5,279 bases of DNA from the NCBI GenBank assembly GCA_041487355.1, contig JBGPND010000298.1, forward strand, positions 1-5,279, in the 5' to 3' direction. A model generated the notes under the pieces. It did not search any database. It was not told where the DNA came from and saw only the letters and a list, made by a program, of their open reading frames with translations. This DNA is from JAMXLO01 sp041487355. Its GTDB lineage: Bacteria > Pseudomonadota > Alphaproteobacteria > Acetobacterales > Acetobacteraceae. A program made the translations under genes and the position numbers. Shown here one piece after another: positions 1 to 5,140 of this stretch. Numbering within the stretch: the first letter of the stretch is position 1; every line of letters begins with the position of its first letter.

Positions 1-2
1 AG

Positions 3-545
3 TTTCAGGCCGTGCTGGCCGATATCTGCGCCGTGGTTCCTGGCCCGGTCAGCGCCGAGGTCGCGGCCACCGAGTTCGACGGCATGATGGCGGAAGCCCG
101 CGTGCTGCGCGGGATCGCCAAGAACATCGCGGTCAAGGTGCCGCTGACGCCGGACGGGCTGCGCGCTTGCCGCCGGCTGACGGACGATGGCGCCATGGTC
201 AACGTGACACTGTGCTTCTCGGCCGCCCAGGCGATCCTGGCGGCGAAGGCCGGCGCCACCTTCGTCAGCCCGTTCATCGGCCGGCTGGACGATGTCGGCG
301 AGCACGGCATGGGGCTGATCGCCGATATCATGGCGATCTACCGGAACTATCCGTATTTCAAGACCGAGGTGCTGGTCGCCTCGGTGCGCAACCCGATGCA
401 TGTGGTGGAGGCCGCCAAGCTGGGCGCCCATATCGCCACCGTGCCCCCCGCTATCCTCCGGCAGTTGTTCAACCATCCGCTGACGGACAAGGGCCTGGCC
501 GCGTTCCTGGCCGACTGGGCCAAGACCGGCCAGCAGATTGCCTGA
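3..545 (+). CDS. tal: Small transaldolase (FSA/TalC family), 5' truncated
   Basis: This is a class I aldolase-fold enzyme of the fructose-6-phosphate aldolase/small transaldolase family, acting in the cytoplasmic non-oxidative pentose phosphate pathway by moving a dihydroxyacetone unit between sugar phosphates. The reading frame is open to the window edge. About 180 residues are visible and roughly 40 N-terminal ones are missing relative to the usual 215-220. The Schiff-base lysine is in NIAVKVPLT (codon 135-137), aligned with Lys85 of E. coli FsaA. Two residues that separate the activities are visible. Phe in SPFIGRLDD (codon 273-275) replaces FSA Tyr131, and Glu in VSAEV (codon 57-59) replaces FSA Gln59. 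Both are transaldolase-type, so transaldolase is favoured over F6P aldolase by inference. The C-terminus HPLTDKGLAAFLADWAKTG is typical of the family. The TGA at 543-545 lies 10 nt before the next gene's preferred start, which suggests an operon with the DUF484 gene and xerC. Confidence 0.93.
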   Translation, partial: FQAVLADICAVVPGPVSAEVAATEFDGMMAEARVLRGIAKNIAVKVPLTPDGLRACRRLTDDGAMVNVTLCFSAAQAILAAKAGATFVSPFIGRLDDVGEHGMGLIADIMAIYRNYPYFKTEVLVASVRNPMHVVEAAKLGAHIATVPPAILRQLFNHPLTDKGLAAFLADWAKTGQQIA

Positions 546-555
546 CCAGCCGGGG

Positions 556-1185
556 ATGAGCCTGCCGGAGAGGGAGGCAGGGGCAGGCGAGACGGGAACT
601 GCGTTCGTCGAGGCGTTCCTGCGTGCCAATCCGGCCTGGCTGGCCGAGCACCCCGAGCTTTATGGCGTGCTGGCGCCGCCCGCGCGCGTGCATGGCGAGG
701 GGCTGGCCGACCATATGGCGGCAATGCTGCGGGCCCAGCGCGAGCGCGCCGATGTCCTGCTGGCGGCGGGCCGCGCAGCGGCGGGGCTCGCGGCCCGCGT
801 GCAGGACGCCGTGCTGGCCCTGCTGCGTTCGTCGGATCCCGCCGACTGCGTCAGCGGGGAAATGCCCGCCATACTGGCGGTCGACGCCGCGCATCTCTGC
901 CTGGAAGCGGATCATCCGGGAGCGCGTTCCCTGCCGGACGGCACGATCGGTCGTCTGCTGGACGGGCGGCAGGTGGTGTTCCGCGACGCGCCGTCCGACG
1001 CGCGCCTGCTGCATGCGGAGGCCGCGGGTCTGGCCCGGCATGACGCCCTGGTCCGCGTGCCAGGGGAGGGGCCGCCGGCACTGGTTGCCTTGCTTGCCCG
1101 CAACCCGGATGCGCTGGATCCCGCGCAAGGCACGGCCCCGCTCGCTTTTCTCGGCCGCGCCGTGGCCGCTGCGCTCGGTCGCTGA
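556..1185 (+). CDS. DUF484 family protein
   Basis: A protein of about 209 residues matching the DUF484 family, which is found in many Proteobacteria just upstream of xerC and whose biochemical role is not established. The N-terminal signature FLRANPAWLAEHPELYGVL (about residues 21-39) is followed by an Arg/Ala-rich helical stretch that could form a coiled coil (about residues 48-85). The C-terminal half is alpha/beta and resembles the GAF-like fold described for the family. No signal peptide or membrane segment is seen, so it is probably cytosolic. The ATG at 556 is chosen as start. A TTG at 538 is in frame and would overlap the transaldolase end by 8 nt, but neither has a well-spaced Shine-Dalgarno; a GGGG directly abuts the ATG. 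The stop is followed after 2 nt by the xerC ATG, so the two are probably translationally coupled. The family call is firm; the start is less certain. Confidence 0.85.
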   Translation: MSLPEREAGAGETGTAFVEAFLRANPAWLAEHPELYGVLAPPARVHGEGLADHMAAMLRAQRERADVLLAAGRAAAGLAARVQDAVLALLRSSDPADCVSGEMPAILAVDAAHLCLEADHPGARSLPDGTIGRLLDGRQVVFRDAPSDARLLHAEAAGLARHDALVRVPGEGPPALVALLARNPDALDPAQGTAPLAFLGRAVAAALGR

Positions 1186-1187
1186 GC

Positions 1188-2105
1188 ATGACCGGCGAGG
1201 CGGCGCGGGTTGCCTTCCTGGAATGGCTTGGCCGGGAGCGCCGCTCCTCGCCGCTGACGGTGGAAGCCTATGGCAGGGATATCGCCGGCTTCCTCGGCTT
1301 CCTGACGGTGCACCTGGGAGGCGAGCCCGATCTCCTGGCCCTTGCCGGCCTGCGGCAGGCCGACCTGCGCGCCTGGCTCGCGGCCGAAGCGGGCGGCGGG
1401 GCCGGCAACGCCACGCGGGCGCGGCATCTCTCCGCCGCACGCAGCTTCTTCCGCTTCCTGGCGCGCCGGCACGGTGTGGACAATCCGGCGCTGCGTCTGA
1501 TCGCGACGCCGCGCGCCAGGCGTCCGGTGCCGCGGGCCTTGGCACCGCCCCAGGCGCGTGCGGTGACGGAGCGGATCGCCGAGATGTCCGATCCCGATGC
1601 GGTTGCCATCCGGGCGCGCGACACGGCGCTGTTCACCCTGCTCTACGGCTGCGGGCTGCGCATCGCCGAGGCGCTGGCGCTCGACGTTCGCGATGCGCCA
1701 CTGCCCGGCTCGGACGGGATGCTGCGCGTGGTGGGGAAGGGGGCAAAGGAGCGGATCGTGCCGGTGCTGCCGGCGGTGCGCGAGGCGATTGCCGCCTGGA
1801 TGGCGCTGCACCCGGACCGCCAGCCGGACAGCCCGCTGTTCCTCGGCGCGCGCGGCAAGCGGCTCGATCCGGCGGTGGCGCAGCGCACGCTGCGGCAGTT
1901 CCGCCGGCTGTACGGCTTGCCGGAGCATGCGACGCCCCACGCGCTGCGCCACTCCTTCGCCACGCATCTGCTGGCCGGTGGGGCTGATCTGCGCTCGATC
2001 CAGGACCTGCTGGGACATGCCAGCCTGTCCACCACCCAGCGCTACACGTCGGTGGACGAGGCGCGGCTGATCGAGGTCTGGCGCAAGGCCCACCCGCGGG
2101 CATGA
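1188..2105 (+). CDS. xerC: Tyrosine recombinase XerC
   Basis: A 305-residue site-specific recombinase, full length for the XerC/XerD family (about 300). In the known system it acts with XerD at dif, under FtsK control, to resolve chromosome dimers before division. The N-terminal SAM-like DNA-binding domain (about residues 5-90) carries the typical SSPLTVEAYGRDIAGFLGFL. The catalytic domain (about 115-300) has the complete active site: Arg158 in GCGLRIAEAL, Lys184 in VGKGAKERIVPV, His251 and Arg254 in HALRHSFATHLL, His277 in LLGHASLSTTQ, and nucleophile Tyr286 in QRYTSVD. XerC rather than XerD is favoured by the adjacent DUF484 gene, a common genomic pairing. The ATG at 1188 follows the DUF484 stop after 2 nt and has no evident Shine-Dalgarno, consistent with translational coupling. 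The gene looks chromosomal and intact; nothing suggests an integron or phage integrase. Confidence 0.95.
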   Translation: MTGEAARVAFLEWLGRERRSSPLTVEAYGRDIAGFLGFLTVHLGGEPDLLALAGLRQADLRAWLAAEAGGGAGNATRARHLSAARSFFRFLARRHGVDNPALRLIATPRARRPVPRALAPPQARAVTERIAEMSDPDAVAIRARDTALFTLLYGCGLRIAEALALDVRDAPLPGSDGMLRVVGKGAKERIVPVLPAVREAIAAWMALHPDRQPDSPLFLGARGKRLDPAVAQRTLRQFRRLYGLPEHATPHALRHSFATHLLAGGADLRSIQDLLGHASLSTTQRYTSVDEARLIEVWRKAHPRA

Positions 2106-2106
2106 T

Positions 2107-2177
2107 GGCGGAATGCGCTGCGCTTTTCCGCCCTACGCTCGGGACCCGTAGGGCGGAAAAGCACAGCGCATTCCGCC
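2107..2177. repeat. REP doublet (REPIN/BIME-like inverted repeat)
   Basis: Two 31-nt arms, 2107-2137 and 2147-2177, are inverted copies that pair at 30 of 31 positions (only C2121/A2163 mismatch) around a 9-nt loop. Each arm is also an imperfect palindrome with a 7-bp GGCGGAA/TTCCGCC stem (2107-2113 with 2126-2132; 2152-2158 with 2171-2177). Each has a GTAG tetranucleotide at its foot: 2148-2151 on the plus strand, and CTAC at 2133-2136, which is GTAG on the minus strand. GTAG plus a palindrome is the known layout of REP sequences mobilised by RAYT (TnpA-REP) transposases, and paired inverted REPs form REPINs/BIMEs. The element starts 2 nt after the xerC stop. In RNA it would form a very stable hairpin that could protect or terminate the xerC transcript, but no T-run follows, so it is not a canonical intrinsic terminator. 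REP identity is inferred from structure. Confidence 0.8.
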
Positions 2178-2195
2178 TGTGCACGCAACATACCT

Positions 2196-2202
2196 GGGGA
2201 GG
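2196..2202 (+). promoter_or_regulatory. Shine-Dalgarno of the cupin gene
   Basis: GGGGAGG lies 5 nt before the ATG at 2208. This near-ideal site decides the start in favour of ATG 2208 over the in-frame GTG at 2202, which overlaps the site itself. Confidence 0.8.
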
Positions 2203-2207
2203 TGTCG

Positions 2208-2606
2208 ATGTTGGTGTTCGACCTGGGCGCGGAGCAGGCGTTCGACCCGGCGAAGCATGTCGAGAAGGTGCTTGGCAGGATCGGCGAGGGTGATGTGACA
2301 GTCGCCTGCTGGGAGCCCGGGCAGGTGAGTCCCAATCACCTGCACCCGAATGCGACCGAGATCTACTTCTGCGTCCAGGGCGGCGGGGTGATGCGCACGC
2401 CTGGCGGCAGTGTGGACATCACGCCAGGTTCGTTCGTCGTGCACCCGGCTGGCGAGCTGCACGAGTACACGAATGGCCTGGCCCGTACGGTCCTGTTCCG
2501 CGTGCGCTATGGGAAAGACTTCTCCACCCGCACCAGGGACTGGCCGAGCAATCCGAACTGGCGGACCCGGCCGGAGGACACCGCGTATTTCGCGGAGTCA
2601 CGATGA
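2208..2606 (+). CDS. Single-domain cupin protein
   Basis: A 132-residue cytosolic protein with one cupin (beta-barrel) domain. Both conserved motifs match the consensus exactly. Motif 1, G(X)5HXH(X)4E(X)6G, spans residues 38-58, with metal ligands His44, His46 and Glu51. Motif 2, G(X)5PXG(X)2H(X)3N, spans residues 74-89, with ligand His85. Glycines 58-60 lie in the inter-motif turn. A complete ligand set implies a bound divalent metal (Fe, Mn, Zn or Ni cannot be told from sequence). Small cupins of this kind act as dioxygenases, isomerases or ligand sensors; the substrate cannot be deduced. After the barrel, a polar tail rich in Trp, Pro and Arg (about residues 104-132) completes the protein. 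There is no signal peptide. The gene lies 102 bp downstream of xerC beyond the REP doublet, and its stop faces that of the OmpA-family gene 28 bp away. Its promoter is not obvious. Confidence 0.88.
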   Translation: MLVFDLGAEQAFDPAKHVEKVLGRIGEGDVTVACWEPGQVSPNHLHPNATEIYFCVQGGGVMRTPGGSVDITPGSFVVHPAGELHEYTNGLARTVLFRVRYGKDFSTRTRDWPSNPNWRTRPEDTAYFAESR

Positions 2607-2634
2607 CCCGCGCGCGCCGAGCTTTCGTGCGTGC

Positions 2635-3552
2635 TCAGCGGCGCACCAGTTCGACACGCCGGTTCTTCGACCGGCCGTCCTCGGCAGCGTTGTCGGCAAT
2701 CGGCTTGGTGTCGCCGAAGCCCGCGGTGGCGAGCCGCGCCGCTTCGATGCCGTGCGCGACCAGCCACGTCTTCACCGCATCCGCGCGATCGGCCGATAGC
2801 TTCTGGTTGTAGGGCGGCTGGCCGATCGAGTCCGTGTGGCCCTCGATCGCGAGCGAGAGGCGTGGATCACCTTGCAGCAACGCCAGCACCTGGCCGAGCA
2901 CCGGCGCCGACTCGGGCCGCAGCGTTGCCTTGTTGAAGTCGAAGGTGATGCCGTAGACCGCGACGCGCCCGGTCTCCTGCAGCGCGTCGGCCATGGTCGA
3001 TGCCTTGGCCTCGATGGCCGCATTGGCTTCGAGCGTCTGCTGCATCGCCTTGGTCTCGACGATGGTCAGATCCGACCATGGCGCGTCATGCCCGCCGTTG
3101 TACCAAGCGTGCAGTGACGCCCAGATTGTGCCCTTCCCGGGCTCTTCCCAGCGCCAGTAGCCGACCGTTTCGTCTTCGCTGAGGCTGAGTCCAGGATACT
3201 TGTTCCCCCGCCCGGAGATGATCGGCTCGAATCCCTTGTTGCGCAGCACGCTCTCGTAATTGCGCAGGATCTCGAGCGTCGATGTCGTCGGCTTGTGCTC
3301 GTATCGGTAGTGGATGAACTTGCCTTCGACGTCGTCATATGCGGCTGGATCATCTTCGCCCGCCTTGTAGCCAATCAGCATCTTCGCGCTGCCGAACTCC
3401 TTGACCGCGTATTCCGACACGCGCGCCTGGGGATACAGCTTGACCAGGCGGTATTCCTGCGTGCCGGTGACGTTCGGATCGTTCCACTCGGCGACGGCCG
3501 GCAATGACGCAAACAGCGCCGCCGCGAACAGCGCGATGATAGCGGACTTCAT
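2635..3552 (-). CDS. Exported OmpA-domain protein with DUF4892-like N-terminus
   Basis: A 305-residue protein with a Sec-type signal peptide, MKSAIIALFAAALFASLPAVA, cleaved probably after Ala21. It has no lipobox Cys, so it is predicted to be soluble in the periplasm and to bind the cell wall. The middle part (about 28-175), with LEILRNYESVLRNKGFEPI and a repeated YWRWEEPG-type pattern, resembles DUF4892 proteins; this assignment is from memory and moderate. A helical linker (about 168-195) leads to a C-terminal OmpA domain (about 199-305). That domain has ITFDFNKATLRPES, GHTDSIG, YNQKLSADRA, AGFGDTKPIADN and the terminal NRRVEL. Asp241 and Arg256, 15 residues apart, correspond to the Asp/Arg pair that binds diaminopimelate in OmpA-type domains. 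No beta-barrel domain is present. The ATG at 3552 is chosen because it begins the signal peptide and follows a G-rich ribosome site. An ATG at 3615 is in frame but would overlap the FNR-type box. The gene appears monocistronic. Confidence 0.9.
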   Translation of the reverse strand: MKSAIIALFAAALFASLPAVAEWNDPNVTGTQEYRLVKLYPQARVSEYAVKEFGSAKMLIGYKAGEDDPAAYDDVEGKFIHYRYEHKPTTSTLEILRNYESVLRNKGFEPIISGRGNKYPGLSLSEDETVGYWRWEEPGKGTIWASLHAWYNGGHDAPWSDLTIVETKAMQQTLEANAAIEAKASTMADALQETGRVAVYGITFDFNKATLRPESAPVLGQVLALLQGDPRLSLAIEGHTDSIGQPPYNQKLSADRADAVKTWLVAHGIEAARLATAGFGDTKPIADNAAEDGRSKNRRVELVRR

Positions 3553-3558
3553 GGCAGG

Positions 3559-3567
3559 CCCCCCCCT
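3559..3567 (-). promoter_or_regulatory. G-tract Shine-Dalgarno of the OmpA-family gene
   Basis: Read on the minus strand, A followed by eight G residues ends 6 nt before the ATG at 3552. This is the only purine-rich stretch at ribosome-binding distance and supports that start. A homopolymer of eight G is unusual as a ribosome site and could vary in length by slippage. Confidence 0.55.
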
Positions 3568-3586
3568 GGTCGTGCTTGGGGTGCAC

Positions 3587-3592
3587 ACCATC
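3587..3592 (-). promoter_or_regulatory. Candidate -10 element of the OmpA-family gene
   Basis: GATGGT on the minus strand matches TATAAT at the two most conserved positions (A2, T6) and at T3. If the FNR-type box is centred at -41.5, the start of transcription is at 3580 and this hexamer falls exactly at -12 to -7. The 5' leader would then be 28 nt including the ribosome site. The hexamer is weak alone, as expected for an activator-dependent promoter. Confidence 0.45.
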
Positions 3593-3614
3593 GCCTTGCG
3601 AACTGCGGCTGGCA

Positions 3615-3628
3615 TTGATGCAGATCAA
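3615..3628 (-). promoter_or_regulatory. FNR/FixK/Anr-type binding site
   Basis: TTGATGCAGATCAA is a perfect TTGAT-N4-ATCAA dyad, the consensus of the CRP/FNR-superfamily regulators FNR, FnrL, FixK and Anr. Its centre (3621.5) is 69 bp upstream of the ATG at 3552 and 41.5 bp upstream of the transcription start predicted from the -10-like GATGGT. That is class II activator geometry. It therefore probably controls the OmpA-domain gene. The divergent oxidoreductase start is over 230 bp away and has its own TTGACA, so it is a less likely target. Regulation in response to low oxygen is inferred from the regulator families. Confidence 0.72.
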
Positions 3629-3674
3629 GCGATGGCGGTCGCCGATGCTAACTCGCCGGCGCGCGGACGAAACA

Positions 3675-3738
3675 CCAAGCGGCTGACGCGGCGCGCGAGC
3701 CTTGCTTGGCGCCCGCCTGCGCGGGGACAAGCTCCGCG
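3675..3738. other. Two hairpins in the divergent intergenic region
   Basis: The gap 3553-3854 holds no convincing gene. Besides the promoter elements listed, two stem-loops are visible. One pairs 3675-3684 with 3698-3709 (10 bp with a 2-nt bulge and a 13-nt loop). The other pairs 3720-3726 with 3732-3738 (7 bp including one G-T, 5-nt loop). Neither is followed by a T-run on either strand. Their role, if any, is unknown, and GC-rich DNA yields such stems by chance. Confidence 0.3.
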
Positions 3739-3798
3739 AGGGTGACGAATGACTTTCAGGCGTTCACTCGATTACCCTGCCGTTGGCACGTCCGAACC

Positions 3799-3830
3799 TT
3801 GACACCCCGCCCCGGGTCCGGCGCACTACT
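3799..3830 (+). promoter_or_regulatory. Candidate sigma-70-type promoter of the oxidoreductase gene
   Basis: A perfect -35 hexamer TTGACA is at 3799-3804. The -10 region is poor: candidates in GCGCACTACT (3821-3830) match TATAAT at only two or three positions, and the best match needs a 20-nt spacer. The location, with a predicted start 20-30 nt before the ribosome site, suits the gene beginning at 3855. Confidence 0.35.
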
Positions 3831-3842
3831 CGCCAGTAGGTC

Positions 3843-3848
3843 AGGGGA
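3843..3848 (+). promoter_or_regulatory. Shine-Dalgarno of the flavin oxidoreductase gene
   Basis: AGGGGA lies 6 nt before the ATG at 3855. It fixes the start, which also gives the family's usual N-terminus MKFGIF. Confidence 0.7.
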
Positions 3849-3854
3849 ACGCCC

Positions 3855-5060
3855 ATGAAATTCGGCATCTTCTACGAGCTGCAACTCCCGCGCCCATGGG
3901 GCGTGGACGATGAACGCCAGCTCTATCAGAACGCGCTCACCCAGGTGGAGCTGGCGGACAAGCTTGGCTACGACTACGCGTGGGAGGTCGAGCACCACTT
4001 CCTCGAGGAGTACTCCCACTCGCCGGCGCCGGAAGTGTTCCTTGGCGCGGCCAGCCAGCGGACCAAGAACATCCGGCTCGGCCACGGCATCGTGCAGCTC
4101 ACCACCAACCCGCCGCAGCGCGTCGCCGAACGCATCGCCTGCCTCGACCTGGTCTCCAACGGCCGCGTCGAGATGGGCACTGGCGAATCCGCCTCGATCA
4201 CCGAGCTTGGCGGCTTCGACCGCGACATGGAGACCAAGCGCGAGATCTGGGAAGACGCGCTGCGCTGCATCATCCCGATGTTCCAGGACAAGGGCGTCGA
4301 GCTGGACACCAAGTGGCACAAGATGCCGATGCGCAACGTGCTGCCGAAGCCGGTGCAGAAGCCGCACCCGCCGCTTTGGGTCGCCTGCTCGCAGCTCGAA
4401 ACGATCGAGATGGCCGGTCGTCGTGGCCTCGGTGCGCTCGGCTTCCAGTTCCTGTCGGCGGACGCCGCGCACGCCTGGGTGCACGCCTATTACAACAGCT
4501 TCGTCAAGCAGCAGGAGAAGCTGGCCGACTACCAGACCAACCCGAACATCGCGCTGGTCAGCTACTTCATGTGCGCCGAGACCGACGAAGAGGCTCGCCG
4601 GCGTGCGGATGGCGCGACGTTCTTCCAGTTCGCGCTGCGCTACTACGGATCGAGCTCGGGGCGGAAGCGGCCGGACCCGTACACAGTCAACATGTGGGAC
4701 GAATACAACAAGTGGAAACGGGAGAATCCGGACGCGGCGGCACGCGCTCTGTCAGGCGGGCTGATCGGCTCGCCGGAGACGCTGCGGCGCAAGCTGCGGC
4801 GGTTCGAGACGTCGAACATCGATCAGGTCATCCTGCTGAACCAGGCAGGCAAGAACGCGCATGCGCACATCTGCGAAAGCCTGGAGCTGTTCGCGAAAGA
4901 GGTGATGCCGGAGTTCCATGCCAGCGAGCCGGCACACCAGGACTGGAAGCGCAAGGTGCTGGCGCGCGAGATCGAGTTGGAGGAGATCGACACCGAGCCA
5001 TACCGCGAGCGGTTCGGGCCGAATACCGTGCCGATCGCGGCGAGGCCGGCGGCTGAATAA
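3855..5060 (+). CDS. Luciferase-like (LLM class) flavin-dependent oxidoreductase
   Basis: A 401-residue member of the bacterial luciferase superfamily, which are cytosolic TIM-barrel enzymes using reduced FMN (some members F420) supplied by a separate reductase to oxygenate small molecules. The start MKFGIFYELQLP matches the first beta-strand of LuxA. The motif EHHF at 46-49 carries His47, equivalent to the catalytic His44 of LuxA. NGRVEMGTGES at 102-112 is the flavin-binding strand region; by approximate alignment, LuxA's reactive Cys106 is Gly110 here. The late motif IGSPETLRRKL (about 304-314) and ELFAKEVMPEF (344-354) match the C-terminal pattern GTPEE...LFxxDVMP of the family. A charged tail of about 45 residues follows, making it longer than LuxA (about 355). 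No LuxB-like partner, flavin reductase or aldehyde pathway gene is next to it, so bioluminescence is not implied and the substrate is unknown. It appears to be transcribed alone. Confidence 0.9.
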   Translation: MKFGIFYELQLPRPWGVDDERQLYQNALTQVELADKLGYDYAWEVEHHFLEEYSHSPAPEVFLGAASQRTKNIRLGHGIVQLTTNPPQRVAERIACLDLVSNGRVEMGTGESASITELGGFDRDMETKREIWEDALRCIIPMFQDKGVELDTKWHKMPMRNVLPKPVQKPHPPLWVACSQLETIEMAGRRGLGALGFQFLSADAAHAWVHAYYNSFVKQQEKLADYQTNPNIALVSYFMCAETDEEARRRADGATFFQFALRYYGSSSGRKRPDPYTVNMWDEYNKWKRENPDAAARALSGGLIGSPETLRRKLRRFETSNIDQVILLNQAGKNAHAHICESLELFAKEVMPEFHASEPAHQDWKRKVLAREIELEEIDTEPYRERFGPNTVPIAARPAAE

Positions 5061-5140
5061 GGGAAAAAATTCACCGCAGAGTTAGCCAGCGGCCGAGGGG
5101 CCGCACCGCGGTGGGAGAAAATACCCGGCCGAGGTGGCGG
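5061..5140. other. Non-coding gap with short palindromes
   Basis: Between the oxidoreductase stop and the insertion sequence end there is no gene. An A-rich stretch (5064-5069) comes first. Then a perfect 6-bp hairpin GCGGCC-GAGG-GGCCGC (5089-5104) is directly followed by a 10-bp palindrome CACCGCGGTG (5104-5113). The nonamer CGGCCGAGG occurs twice (5090-5098 and 5126-5134). The hairpin could end oxidoreductase transcription, but it lacks a T-run. Confidence 0.35.

Noticed and set aside
912..2093. Long open frame on the minus strand opposite xerC (393 codons), and similar long frames at 469-1545 (-) and 623-1987 (+)
   Set aside because: They lie over DUF484 and xerC, which have clear family motifs. 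Their translations are Arg/Ala/Pro/Gly-rich with no recognisable domain, typical of antisense or shifted frames in GC-rich DNA.
2102..2293. 63-codon open frame starting in the xerC stop and crossing the REP doublet
   Set aside because: Its sequence comes from the inverted repeat and from a shifted frame of the cupin gene; it has no ribosome site or family likeness.
2607..2650. Possible bidirectional terminator between the convergent cupin and OmpA-family genes
   Set aside because: The only pairing is GCGCCGAGC with GCTCAGCGGCGC, which needs a bulge, and no T-run follows on either strand. Much of it lies within the OmpA-domain coding end.
3553..3615. In-frame upstream start for the OmpA-domain gene at 3615
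   Set aside because: It would bury the signal peptide 21 residues inside the protein and place the start codon on the FNR-type box, whereas the ATG at 3552 has a ribosome site and begins a standard signal peptide.
3756..4484. 242-codon open frame on the minus strand opposite the oxidoreductase start
   Set aside because: It is antisense to a strongly conserved gene and lacks recognisable motifs.
3855..5060. Bioluminescence (lux) function for the luciferase-like gene
   Set aside because: There is no LuxB, LuxCDE or flavin reductase gene nearby and the LuxA reactive Cys position is Gly; the broad LLM oxidoreductase call is safer.
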